43,826 nucleotides of DNA from an uncultured Clostridiaceae bacterium. Its GTDB lineage: Bacteria > Bacillota > Clostridia > TANB77 > CAG-508. The notes under the pieces are model-generated. The model ran no database searches. It was not told the DNA's origin and was given only the letters and a program-made list of their open reading frames with translations. The position numbers and the translations under genes are program-made. Location of the stretch: assembly GCA_946493085.1 (NCBI GenBank), contig CAMMAC010000012.1, positions 1 to 43,826 of the forward strand. Reading direction: 5' to 3'. The number at the start of each line of letters is the position of its first letter. The stretch's first letter is position 1. Positions 28,307 to 36,017 of this stretch are shown one piece after another.

Positions 28307-28831
28307 TTATACTAATTGTAAAATAACTACTTCTGCTGCATCTCCTCTACGTGGTCCTGTTTTGATAATACGTGTGTATCCACCAACTCTTCCCTCGTAT
28401 TTTGGTGCTATTTCATTAAATAATTTAGCAGGTAAATCGATGTTATTTCCTTTTTCATCTTTTACTTTATTAAGCATTTTCATCATTTTTCTTCTTGCAT
28501 TTAATCTAGATGGCATATCTTTTTGTCTTTCTTCAGTTGTTTCTTCTTTTACAACTCTTAAATATTCTTTACCATTTTTGCTTTTTACAAGTTCTGTTTC
28601 TTTATTTCCCTTGCTATCTAATTTTGCTTTTACAACTTTTACTTTTACTTTTTCAAAGTTATCTTTTTCTTTTACTGCTAAAGCAATAATACTATCTGCC
28701 ATTGCTTTTACTTCTTTAGCTCTAGCTTCTGTTGTTTCTATTTTTTCATGCAAAATTAAATCTGTTAATTGACTTCTTAGCATAGCTAAACGAATGTCTG
28801 TTGTTCTACCTAATTTTCTATTCGTTGCCAA
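28307..28831 (-). CDS. rplQ: Ribosomal protein bL17
   Basis: 174 residues. It opens with [20 protein letters not shown] and closes with the usual [20 protein letters not shown]. An insertion of about 50 residues in the middle (about 62-105, Lys/Glu-rich, with [20 protein letters not shown]) makes it longer than the common form of roughly 115-130. It is the last gene of the alpha operon, 24 bases after rpoA, with AAGGAGGAAAT upstream of ATG. Confidence 0.97.
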   Translation of the reverse strand: MATNRKLGRTTDIRLAMLRSQLTDLILHEKIETTEARAKEVKAMADSIIALAVKEKDNFEKVKVKVVKAKLDSKGNKETELVKSKNGKEYLRVVKEETTEERQKDMPSRLNARRKMMKMLNKVKDEKGNNIDLPAKLFNEIAPKYEGRVGGYTRIIKTGPRRGDAAEVVILQLV

Positions 28832-28855
28832 CTTTATTTCCTCCTTTTTTTAATT

Positions 28856-29803
28856 TTACTCTTCTTCTTTAGCAAAGTCTAATCCTAAGGAATGTAATTT
28901 ATAAGTTACTTCATCTAAGGATTTCTTTCCTAAATTTCTCACTTTCATCATTTCGGCTTCTGTCTTATTTGTAATATCTTCTACTGTAGAGATTCCAGCT
29001 CTCTTTAAGCAGTTGAATGATCTTACAGATAATTCTAAGTCTTCAATAGACATTTCTAATACTTTTTCTTTCTTATTTTCTTCTTTTTCTATCATTACTT
29101 GCGTATTTTTAGCAGTTTCTGATAAATCGATAAATAATTCTAGATGTCCAGTCATTACTTTTGCTGCTAAGCTTAATGCTTCATAAGGAGCTAAACTTCC
29201 ATCTGTCCATAATTCGATGGTTAATTTATCATAATCGATATTTTGTCCAACTCTTGTATTTTCTACAGCATAGTTTACTTTCTTTACTGGTGTATAGATA
29301 GAGTCAATTGGTAAAACTCCTAAAGGTTGATTATCTTTTTTATTCTTTTCAGCAGAATTATATCCTCTTCCCATATTAGCTGTCATTTCTATTTGAAGGT
29401 GTGCTCCTTCTGATAAAGTAGCAATATGTAAATCTGGATTTAAGATTTCTACAGTACTGTCTGTAATAATATCTCCTGCTTTTACCTCTCCTTCTCCTTT
29501 AAAGTCTATTCTGATGCTTTTTTCTTCATTATCATGTAATTTTAATCTAACTTGTTTTAAATTCACAATTATCTCTGGTACATCTTCTACTACATTAGGT
29601 ATAGTAGAAAACTCATGAACTACGCCTTCTATTTTTACGCTTGTGATAGCAGCACCTGGTAAGGAAGAAAGTAAAATTCTTCTTAAAGAATTTCCTATTG
29701 TTACTCCATAACCACGCTCTAATGGTTCACAAACAAATTTCGCATAATTATTTTCGTTATCTATCTCTAAGCATTTAATATTTGGTCTTTCAAATTCTAT
29801 CAT
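28856..29803 (-). CDS. rpoA: RNA polymerase alpha subunit
   Basis: 315 residues. The N-terminal dimerisation and assembly domain contains [20 protein letters not shown] near 32-51. The C-terminal domain (about 245-315) has [20 protein letters not shown] and LGKKSLDEV, which contact UP elements and activators. Length is normal for Firmicutes. AGGAGGTAAAA precedes the ATG. The gap of 126 bases to rpsD is the largest within this operon segment. Confidence 0.98.
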   Translation of the reverse strand: MIEFERPNIKCLEIDNENNYAKFVCEPLERGYGVTIGNSLRRILLSSLPGAAITSVKIEGVVHEFSTIPNVVEDVPEIIVNLKQVRLKLHDNEEKSIRIDFKGEGEVKAGDIITDSTVEILNPDLHIATLSEGAHLQIEMTANMGRGYNSAEKNKKDNQPLGVLPIDSIYTPVKKVNYAVENTRVGQNIDYDKLTIELWTDGSLAPYEALSLAAKVMTGHLELFIDLSETAKNTQVMIEKEENKKEKVLEMSIEDLELSVRSFNCLKRAGISTVEDITNKTEAEMMKVRNLGKKSLDEVTYKLHSLGLDFAKEEE

Positions 29804-29929
29804 TTTTACCTCCTATTTTTAGAAGTCGTATACGTAAGGTTAGTTTCATGCCCATTTTCTTTTTTCTTTTCCCCTATTACTATACTTCTCAAAATATAAT
29901 ATACATTTTTAAAAGATATTTCTATCTTA

Positions 29930-30556
29930 TTATTTAGAGTAAAACTCTACGATTAAATGTTCTTCAATTGGAAGATCTACTTCTTCTCTAGATGCAAGTC
30001 TTACCACTTTACCACTTAAAGTTTCTGCATCTTTCTCTAGCCAAGCTGGAACTGGTCTTGCTGCATTTTCTTCTACATTTAATTTGATAGCTCCATTATC
30101 TTTTCTAATGTCTCTTACTTTTATAACATCACCAGCTTTTACTAAGTAAGATGGAATATCTACTTTATGTCCATTTACTTCAAAAGCTCCATGTGTAATT
30201 AACATTCTAGCTTGTGCTCTGGAACTTCCATATCCTAATCTGTATACAACATTATCTAATCTACTTTCTAGGATTTGTAATAATCTTTCACCAGTAATTC
30301 CTTTACTATTAGAAGCCATTTCAAAATATTTTCTAAATTGTTTTTCTCCTATTCCATAATATGCTCTTGTTTTTTGTTTTTCTCTTAATTGTGTACCATA
30401 TTCAGAAAGTTTCTTCTTTTTTTGTCCATTTTGTCCAGGTGCATAATTTCTTCTAGAAATACTGCATTTGTCTGTATAACATCTTGAACCTTTTAAGAAT
30501 AACTTTTGTCCTTCTCTACGGCAAATACGGCATTGTTCATCTTTGTATCTTGCCAT
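29930..30556 (-). CDS. rpsD: Ribosomal protein uS4
   Basis: 208 residues. The N-terminal zinc-binding form is retained (CRICRREGQ, then [11 protein letters not shown]). The S4 RNA-binding domain [20 protein letters not shown] lies in the middle. It initiates 30S assembly and in many bacteria also represses its own operon. It lies in the order S13-S11-S4-rpoA-L17. Confidence 0.98.
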   Translation of the reverse strand: MARYKDEQCRICRREGQKLFLKGSRCYTDKCSISRRNYAPGQNGQKKKKLSEYGTQLREKQKTRAYYGIGEKQFRKYFEMASNSKGITGERLLQILESRLDNVVYRLGYGSSRAQARMLITHGAFEVNGHKVDIPSYLVKAGDVIKVRDIRKDNGAIKLNVEENAARPVPAWLEKDAETLSGKVVRLASREEVDLPIEEHLIVEFYSK

Positions 30557-30607
30557 TTTTTTATTTCCCTCCTTCTAATTTTCATCCCTTTTGCTTAAGG
30601 GATTCTT

Positions 30608-31006
30608 CTATACTCTTCTTCTTTTTGGTGGTCTACAACCATTGTGTGGGATTGGTGTAACATCTTTAATGCTACTAATTTCTAATCCTGCTGATTGTAA
30701 AGAACGAATTGCTGCTTCTCTTCCTGAACCTGGTCCTTTTACAAATACTTCTACTGTTTTTAGACCATGTTCCATTGCTGCTTTAGCAGCTGTTTCTGCA
30801 GCTTCTCCTGCTGCAAATGGTGTACTTTTTCTTGAACCTTTAAATCCAAGTTCACCAGCACTTGCCCAAGAAATTGCATTTCCTTGTACATCTGTGATGG
30901 TTACAATTGTATTATTAAAACTAGAATGTATATGAGCCATACCCTTTTCGATGTTTTTTCTATCTCTTCTTCTAGGTGTTGTTCTTTTTGTTACAGCTTT
31001 TGCCAT
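30608..31006 (-). CDS. rpsK: Ribosomal protein uS11
   Basis: 132 residues. [20 protein letters not shown] and the C-terminal [17 protein letters not shown] are diagnostic. It is in the head/platform of 30S. AAAGGAGGTAAG lies before the ATG. Confidence 0.98.
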   Translation of the reverse strand: MAKAVTKRTTPRRRDRKNIEKGMAHIHSSFNNTIVTITDVQGNAISWASAGELGFKGSRKSTPFAAGEAAETAAKAAMEHGLKTVEVFVKGPGSGREAAIRSLQSAGLEISSIKDVTPIPHNGCRPPKRRRV

Positions 31007-31035
31007 TTTAAAGCTTACCTCCTTTAATTTACACT

Positions 31036-31401
31036 TTATTTTTTGCTTTTACTTACTAATTTTCTAGGACCTTTTCTTGTACGAGCATTTGTTTTTGTTC
31101 TTTGTCCTCTTACTGGAAGACTTCTTCTATGTCTTAGTCCTCTATAGCAACCAATTTCTGTTAATCTTTTAATGTTTAAAGCTACTTCTCTTCTTAAGTC
31201 TCCTTCTACAACGTATCCTTCCATAGCTTTTCTGATTGCTTGCTCTTGATCTCCTGTTAGGTCTTTTACTCTTGTGTCTGGATTAACTCCTGCTTCTTTT
31301 AGAATTTTTTGTGAACTACTTAATCCTATTCCATAAATGTAAGTTAAACCTATTTCTACTCTTTTTTCTCTAGGTAAATCAACTCCTGCTATACGAGCCA
31401 T
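31036..31401 (-). CDS. rpsM: Ribosomal protein uS13
   Basis: 121 residues. [20 protein letters not shown] and the C-terminal [17 protein letters not shown] are diagnostic. The protein contacts the P-site tRNA and 50S bridges. GATGGAGGTGC precedes the ATG. A structured 206-base leader separates it from rpmJ, unlike the tight spacing of its neighbours. Confidence 0.98.
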   Translation of the reverse strand: MARIAGVDLPREKRVEIGLTYIYGIGLSSSQKILKEAGVNPDTRVKDLTGDQEQAIRKAMEGYVVEGDLRREVALNIKRLTEIGCYRGLRHRRSLPVRGQRTKTNARTRKGPRKLVSKSKK

Positions 31402-31608
31402 TTTTTTAGCACCTCCATCAAATTTTCTTCATCATTTTATTATTTTAGTTGTCTATTCCAATATCTAAAGGTGAAATGCATTGGCTAAGGATTGCCAATC
31501 TTTAGACTTCTCTTAGACATGTATATAAACACAAATCTATCATATAAGTTTTTTTAAAAAACTTACAGCCGCTTCTAGACTTGTGTTAATATCAAATTTT
31601 TTATTTGG
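31402..31608 (-). ncRNA. Structured leader between rpmJ and rpsM, possible autoregulatory RNA
   Basis: Two stems are seen on the minus strand. The first pairs AACACAA (31581-31587) with TTGTGTT (31528-31534), extends inward with TCTA/TAGA and encloses an AAGTTTTTT/AAAAAAACTT hairpin. The second has CTAAAG-ATTGGC (31494-31505) pairing with GCCAAT (31480-31485) and CTTTAG (31465-31470), with a 9-base bulge on one side. No T-run follows. Position before S13/S11/S4 suits ribosomal-protein feedback (inference). Confidence 0.5.
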
Positions 31609-31722
31609 TTACCCTTGTCTTTGTTTGTGTTTTGGGTTTTCGCATATTACCCTAATCACACCTTTTCTTTTAATAATTTTGCATTTGTCACATATTTTCT
31701 TTACTGATGCTCTTACTTTCAT
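31609..31722 (-). CDS. rpmJ: Ribosomal protein bL36
   Basis: 37 residues, [20 protein letters not shown], then [17 protein letters not shown]. The zinc ligands Cys-x2-Cys...Cys...His are present, so this is the zinc-binding form. AGGAGGTGT lies 8 bases before the ATG. Placed between infA and rpsM as in other Firmicutes. Confidence 0.97.
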   Translation of the reverse strand: MKVRASVKKICDKCKIIKRKGVIRVICENPKHKQRQG

Positions 31723-31778
31723 CCTTATACACCTCCTGTTTAGATGTTATATCTATATTATTTTGGGTTAATCAAAGT

Positions 31779-31997
31779 TTATTTGGCTCTCCATGTAATT
31801 CTACCTCTTGTTAGGTCATATGGTGAAAGCTCTACTTTTACTTTATCTCCTGGCAATATTTTAATATAATTCATCCTTAATTTTCCTGAAATATGAGCTA
31901 ATATTTGATGCCCATTTTCTAATTCCACTTTAAAATTTGTATTAGGCAATGCTTCCACTACCGTTCCTTCAATTTCAATTACATCTTCCTTTGCCAT
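31779..31997 (-). CDS. infA: Translation initiation factor IF-1
   Basis: 72 residues. A single OB-fold: [20 protein letters not shown] and the C-terminal [16 protein letters not shown]. It binds the 30S A site. The start at 31997 is set by GGAGGGGAAAC upstream; the in-frame codons before it are non-conserved. Confidence 0.98.
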   Translation of the reverse strand: MAKEDVIEIEGTVVEALPNTNFKVELENGHQILAHISGKLRMNYIKILPGDKVKVELSPYDLTRGRITWRAK

Positions 31998-32058
31998 GTT
32001 TCCCCTCCAACATTTTTGCAATTTCAAACGACATAATGTATACCCTTTTTGCCAAGGA

Positions 32059-32083
32059 TACACTAATTAGCTTAATTAGTATA
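32059..32083. repeat. Inverted repeat between map and infA
   Basis: TACACTAATTA and TAATTAGTATA around a short centre form a stem of about ten pairs just downstream of map. There is no T-run; a processing or partial termination site is possible. Confidence 0.4.
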
Positions 32084-32091
32084 CAACATTT

Positions 32092-32862
32092 TTATAGTAA
32101 TGTCAATATTTCTGGTTCATTTTCTGTAATTAATATTGTATTTTCATAATGTGCTGCCATACTTCCATCTTCTGTAATGATTGTCCAACCATCATCTAAT
32201 TGCAAAATACCGTCTGAACCATAGATTACCATAGGTTCTATAGCAAGCGTCATTCCTGGTTCTAATGTAATTCCTCTTCCTGCCTTTCCATAGTTTGGAA
32301 TACCAGGATCTTCGTGCATTTGTCTTCCTATACCATGTCCTTGAAATTCTTTTACCACACTAAAACCATTTTTTTCTACATATTCTCCTATATTATGAGA
32401 AATATCTCCTAAACGATTTCCTTTTTTCGCATATTGAATGCCTACAAAGAATGCTTCCTTTGTTACATCTATTAACTTTTTCGTTTCTTTATCAATTTTT
32501 CCTACTGTATAAGTTCTAGCACAATCTCCATGAAATCCATCTTTATAAGCAACTAAATCCACACTGATAATATCTCCTTCTTTTAAAATTACTTTTTTGG
32601 AAGGTATTCCATGGATAACTTCATCATTTACGGATGCACAAATAGCTCCTGGAAATGGTGGAATTCCTTTTACGCCACTAGGATATCCTTTTTCTGCCGG
32701 AATTGCTCCATTTTTTCTCATTTCTCTTTCTGCTATTTTATCTAGTTCCCATGTAGAAATTCCTGGCTTTATAGCCTCTTCTACTGCTTTTTGTGCTAAG
32801 TAGGCTACTCTGCATGCTTCTCTCATTTTTACAATTTCTTGTTTTGATTTAATGGTTACCAT
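32092..32862 (-). CDS. map: Methionine aminopeptidase type I
   Basis: 256 residues. It removes the initiator Met from nascent proteins. The metal ligands are visible in order: Asp in ISVDLVAYKDGFHGDCA (two Asp), His in GHGIGRQMHEDP, Glu in AIEPM, Glu in AHYENT. No N-terminal zinc finger. It lies 28 bases after adk, in the usual adk-map-infA order. No small KOW protein gene lies between map and infA. Confidence 0.97.
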   Translation of the reverse strand: MVTIKSKQEIVKMREACRVAYLAQKAVEEAIKPGISTWELDKIAEREMRKNGAIPAEKGYPSGVKGIPPFPGAICASVNDEVIHGIPSKKVILKEGDIISVDLVAYKDGFHGDCARTYTVGKIDKETKKLIDVTKEAFFVGIQYAKKGNRLGDISHNIGEYVEKNGFSVVKEFQGHGIGRQMHEDPGIPNYGKAGRGITLEPGMTLAIEPMVIYGSDGILQLDDGWTIITEDGSMAAHYENTILITENEPEILTLL

Positions 32863-32890
32863 TGCTTTTTTACTTCCCTTCTATTGCCTT

Positions 32891-33562
32891 TTATGATTGA
32901 TTTGTTTCTAAATATTTTTCTACCTCTTTTGCTACATCCTCTGAAGTTTTTCCAGAATGAATATTTAATTTAACTGTATATAATAAATCTTGTGCTTTAT
33001 AATACTCAACTAATTTTCCTGCTGTTTCATAATGTACTTGTAATCTTTGTTTTACAGTTTCTATACTATCATCCGGTCTTTGCTCTAAAGTACTTCCACA
33101 AACATCACAAATTCCTTCTACTTTTGGCTTTTTAAATTCTAAATTATATACCTCTCTACAGTCTTTATTAGAACATACTCTTCTTTTTACAATTCTATCT
33201 ATAATATCTTCATCAGACAAATCCAATTCCACTGCAATATTTATTTTTTGGTGATGTTCTTTTAAAAATTTATCTAAAGCTTCTGCTTGTTTCACTGTTC
33301 TTGGGAAACCATCTAGTATAACTCCATTTTTACAATCTGGCTCCAATAATCTCTTTTCCACTAATTGGATAGCAAGTTCGTCTGGCACTAATTCTCCTTT
33401 TGCTACATATTCTTCTATTTGTTTTCCAATATCTCCAGCTCTACTGATATAACTTCTAAATAACTCTCCACTAGAAATGTGTATCATATGCAAAGCCTCT
33501 GACAACATTTTTCCAACGGTTCCTTTTCCTGAACCAGGTTTTCCTAGCATAACAATATACAT
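32891..33562 (-). CDS. adk: Adenylate kinase
   Basis: 223 residues. P-loop GKPGSGKGT (7-15) and the AMP-site DGFPRTVKQA. The LID domain carries four cysteines (CSNKDC...CDVC), with four residues rather than two between the first pair; the spacing is unusual but zinc binding is still likely. It interconverts ATP, AMP and ADP. It is the first gene of a transcription unit with its own promoter at 33607-33635, because an accessory block separates it from secY. Confidence 0.97.
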   Translation of the reverse strand: MYIVMLGKPGSGKGTVGKMLSEALHMIHISSGELFRSYISRAGDIGKQIEEYVAKGELVPDELAIQLVEKRLLEPDCKNGVILDGFPRTVKQAEALDKFLKEHHQKINIAVELDLSDEDIIDRIVKRRVCSNKDCREVYNLEFKKPKVEGICDVCGSTLEQRPDDSIETVKQRLQVHYETAGKLVEYYKAQDLLYTVKLNIHSGKTSEDVAKEVEKYLETNQS

Positions 33563-33606
33563 TTTTTTCCTCCTCTTCCTATGTTTTACAAATCACAACT
33601 AGATTT

Positions 33607-33635
33607 ATTATAGCATTTTTTGCCCGAAAAGGCAA
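33607..33635 (-). promoter_or_regulatory. Promoter of the adk-map-infA-alpha operon
   Basis: Minus-strand TTGCCT (33630-33635) and TATAAT (33607-33612), spacer 17. The -35 falls in one arm of the inverted repeat at 33625-33658. Confidence 0.65.
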
Positions 33636-33658
33636 GCCAATTTTGGCTCGCCTTTTCG
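33625..33658. repeat. 16-base inverted repeat over the adk promoter
   Basis: Arms CGAAAAGGCAAGCCAA (33625-33640) and TTGGCTCGCCTTTTCG (33643-33658), 15 of 16 pairing. It is GC-rich for this genome. It could terminate the upstream gene or act as an operator. Confidence 0.7.
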
Positions 33659-33682
33659 TAAAACTCATGGATAATTACTTTT

Positions 33683-34051
33683 TTAAAGGAATATATAAAT
33701 TTTATCCTCTTCTTCCTTTATGTTAAAAGTAATACCAAACAACTCTCTTAAACATTTTAGGGTTTTATTAAGTTCTTGATAAACCCAAGCATCATTTAGC
33801 TTGTACCCCTGAACTTTCAATACCTCGTAGCTTGCTCCATTTTTCTTAAATTCTCTTTTTATGAGCAATAACATAGCTATTATGATTTCATTCTTTTCAA
33901 TCCACATGTTATCCAGAGTTACAGCTGCCGAAGAATTGTACATATGAATATCTGTATATTTTTTCTCCAAGTAGTATTCTAACTCTTCCCGATAGTGTAC
34001 AATTTTCCGATTAATTTGTTTCACAACTTGTTTCATGGTTTCTTTTTCCAT
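33683..34051 (-). CDS. Hypothetical protein, 122 aa
   Basis: Not recognised. Helical and charged: MEKETMKQVVKQINRKIVHY, a central IEKNEIIIAMLLLIKREFKK and a C-terminal LKCLRELFGITFNIKEEEDK. No signal or membrane helix is clear. The start at 34051 is chosen because AAGGGAGGTATC precedes it. It has its own promoter (34144-34172) and a leader of about 85 bases. It uses in-frame CGG twice (33989-33991, 34007-34009), unlike the conserved genes around it, which suggests foreign origin. It lies between adk and secY, where no gene is expected. Confidence 0.75.
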   Translation of the reverse strand: MEKETMKQVVKQINRKIVHYREELEYYLEKKYTDIHMYNSSAAVTLDNMWIEKNEIIIAMLLLIKREFKKNGASYEVLKVQGYKLNDAWVYQELNKTLKCLRELFGITFNIKEEEDKIYIFL

Positions 34052-34143
34052 CCTGATACCTCCCTTATGAATTAAAAAAATGTTTACAGAGAGTTCTTTC
34101 CTCGTTAGACATAGGAAAGACTTTTCCTGCAAGTTGCTTTTTG

Positions 34144-34172
34144 TATTATAGTATATTTGCATCAATTGTGCA
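34144..34172 (-). promoter_or_regulatory. Promoter of the 122-aa accessory gene
   Basis: Minus-strand TTGCAC (34167-34172) and TATAAT (34144-34149), spacer 17. A short hairpin AGGAAA/TTTCCT follows in the leader. Confidence 0.6.
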
Positions 34173-34215
34173 AGTATATTCTTTTTCTTTTTCACAGTTC
34201 CTCTATTTTATTTTT

Positions 34216-34244
34216 TGCAATTTAGGGACGTTCCTTAAATTGCA
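34216..34244 (-). repeat. Copy of the GGAACGTCCC palindromic element
   Basis: Arms TGCAATTTA and TAAATTGCA, perfect over nine bases, flank the core AGGAACGTCCC on the minus strand. It is in the opposite orientation to the other four copies. Confidence 0.8.
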
Positions 34245-34303
34245 GAGATTCCTCTAAAAGGAGAAAAGCAAAGAGATTGCATTGCTTTCTCCTTGCTTCT
34301 TAT

Positions 34304-34501
34304 TTAGTTGTTACTTTCTTCTGTCTCCATCATTATAGGAGTGATAGAAACATCTTGCCATTGTATGTCACTAATATCCCAACTAAGTTTAGCTATCCAC
34401 ATTATAGCAACCACAAACACGGCAATTAATATTGAAATTACATTTTCTTCAAATCTGTACCGTTTAATCTTTAAAATGTTCCAAATACTCCTTTTCTTCA
34501 T
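34304..34501 (-). CDS. Small single-pass membrane protein, 65 aa
   Basis: Unknown. A basic N-terminus MKKRSIWNILKIKRYRFEEN, then one hydrophobic segment ISILIAVFVVAIMWIAKL (about 22-40), then a short acidic exterior tail ending in EESNN. The orientation is probably N-in. GGAAAAGGAGAAT precedes the ATG. It may follow the prepilin/lectin gene in one transcript. One in-frame CGG (34460-34462). Confidence 0.7.
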   Translation of the reverse strand: MKKRSIWNILKIKRYRFEENVISILIAVFVVAIMWIAKLSWDISDIQWQDVSITPIMMETEESNN

Positions 34502-34565
34502 TATTCTCCTTTTCCTTTCCTTTTATTTTTGGAAATTATAATACAAATCTCCTATCTATTATTAC

Positions 34566-34596
34566 ACCATATTTTACATAATATGTAAAATGTGGT
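34566..34596. repeat. Inverted repeat downstream of the second prepilin-like gene
   Basis: Arms ACCATATTTTACATA and TATGTAAAATGTGGT, 14 of 15 pairing, single-base loop. The T-rich flank is on the plus strand only, so on the minus strand it is a hairpin without a T-run. Confidence 0.65.
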
Positions 34597-34629
34597 TTTA
34601 TTTTCTTTGCATGATACGCATTTTCTCTT

Positions 34630-35835
34630 TTATTCATTTTCTACCTTAAAATACAAAGCCACTCTCATCCCATACTTATCTGCTCCTGTACCATCATTAT
34701 AATCTCGATAGCCCGCAGCAAAATCAAAAGAATTACAATTAAAGTATCCGCCTCTATCTGTAACTGGAAGAGTCTCATCAGAATACTCTTCTGTAGTATA
34801 TTCTCTCATATTTCCGCCTAAATCATAAATATTACTTACTGCTATCGTTTGACCTGTCGTAACCACAACACCAGGTTCTTTAATTTCTTTAATTTGCTCT
34901 GTTCCTGCTACGTCTATATAAGAAAAAGTAGTATCTTTATAATTTCCTTCTTCTGAAACTTGTCCATAATCATTATTTTTTATTTGTATTAAACTTATTG
35001 CTGTATCCCATGCATAACTACTTGGTAATTTTGTTTCTGTAGTAGTATATTCTTGTACAGTACCCATATTCTCTGCTAATTTTTTGGCATTTGTATATGT
35101 AACATAATTATATGGCGCTTGTCCTTTTTTTATCGTTATTGTGTTTTCTTGATTTGAAGTAGCCGTTCTCATTTTTTTTGCCTCTGTTGACTCTTTATCT
35201 CCTGCCTCATATCTTCCTATATAGTATCCGCCATTTGCATCTACACTTTTTTCTTCATCACTTGACATTGCTTGTGTATAATAATGGTTAATAGTATCGG
35301 AATGAATTATCTTTTTACTATTGGTTTCTTCATCTATCTCTTCTGTTGGTATATTCTTACTATATACAACTCTCGTATAAATCATTCTTCTATTTCCAAC
35401 AGTCGTATGGATAATTATTCCTTCTCCTGTTTTTGCAGGTATCCATACATACTGATTTCCGTCACTATCTTCTATTACCACTCCGTCTTCTACTTTCGTT
35501 GCTGAATCAGATGCCACTTTAAATCCATTAGGTACTTTCAACCTATTTCCTAAATCATCTTCTAATAATGTATCCTCATAAAAAAACTCACCTTTTTGTC
35601 TTGCTTCTGCTACTTTCATCGGTACATAATTATTCATATCCTTCGTTAATTCATTCATTCCTTTTTCTTCTTGTATCTCTGCTAATCCGGTATTCTCTTT
35701 GGCGTTCTTTGCCATAGTAATTAAACCATCTTCTCCTACTATCATTTGAATACTGACACCTGCTAAAATAATTAGTATAATAATTGTTACTACTAAAGCA
35801 ATTAACGTAATTCCTCTTTGTTTATTCTTTTGCAT
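34630..35835 (-). CDS. Prepilin-like surface protein with C-terminal FGE/C-type-lectin domain (second copy)
   Basis: 401 residues, the same architecture as 4124-5248. A leader KNKQRG and then ITLIALVVTIIILIILAGVS resembles a prepilin start, again without Glu at mature position 5. A coiled linker (about 35-75) follows. The FGE/lectin domain shows YVWIPAKTGEG, GGYYIGRYEAGDKE, YAWDTAISLI, YDLGGNMREYTTEE, TDRGGYFN and GMRVALYFK. Codons 364-382 are nearly all NNY. The gene interrupts the normal secY-adk neighbourhood and is flanked by palindromic repeats. A TATAAT stands at 35872-35877 but no clear -35 is seen. Start follows AAGGGGGATAAAAG. Ligand unknown. Confidence 0.85.
   Translation of the reverse strand: MQKNKQRGITLIALVVTIIILIILAGVSIQMIVGEDGLITMAKNAKENTGLAEIQEEKGMNELTKDMNNYVPMKVAEARQKGEFFYEDTLLEDDLGNRLKVPNGFKVASDSATKVEDGVVIEDSDGNQYVWIPAKTGEGIIIHTTVGNRRMIYTRVVYSKNIPTEEIDEETNSKKIIHSDTINHYYTQAMSSDEEKSVDANGGYYIGRYEAGDKESTEAKKMRTATSNQENTITIKKGQAPYNYVTYTNAKKLAENMGTVQEYTTTETKLPSSYAWDTAISLIQIKNNDYGQVSEEGNYKDTTFSYIDVAGTEQIKEIKEPGVVVTTGQTIAVSNIYDLGGNMREYTTEEYSDETLPVTDRGGYFNCNSFDFAAGYRDYNDGTGADKYGMRVALYFKVENE
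34690..34746 (-). other. Candidate retroelement variable region (NNY-rich 3' end), second copy
   Basis: Codons 364-382: 17 of 19 end in C or T, the first ten in a row (Tyr, Phe, Asn, Cys, Asn, Ser, Phe, Asp, Phe, Ala). Position just before the terminal GMRVALYF strand matches that in the first copy. Confidence 0.45.
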
Positions 35836-35940
35836 TCTTTTATCCCCCTTGTTCTATTTTTTACAGAGCTTATTATATCTTTATCTTGTTCTTTTTTCTT
35901 ATATTTTCCTTTTTAATTGGTCATTTATTTCCATAATGTT

Positions 35941-35970
35941 TTGCAATTTAAAGAACGTCCCTAAATTGTC
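35941..35970 (+). repeat. Copy of the GGAACGTCCC palindromic element
   Basis: Arms CAATTTA (35944-35950) and TAAATTG (35962-35968) with core AAGAACGTCCC. It is paired with the next copy, seven A bases away. Confidence 0.8.
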
Positions 35971-36006
35971 AAAAAAATGAACTTTAAGGAACGTCCCCAA
36001 AGTTCA
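35971..36006 (-). terminator. GGAACGTCCC element acting as the secY terminator
   Basis: Arms TGAACTTT and AAAGTTCA around AAGGAACGTCCCC (element 35978-36006). On the minus strand the hairpin is followed by TTTTTTT, so it should end the spc operon transcript. The arms differ from the neighbouring copy but still pair. Confidence 0.75.
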
Positions 36007-36017
36007 AGTTTATTTTT

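Noticed and set aside
28561..28700. The middle insertion in L17 as a foreign element or intein
   Set aside because: It is too short, lacks splicing motifs and is in frame. It is likely a lineage-specific expansion.
34052..34195. Longer N-terminus for the 122-residue gene, starting at 34195
   Set aside because: The extra 48 residues span the promoter and leader, and a good ribosome-binding site precedes the ATG at 34051.
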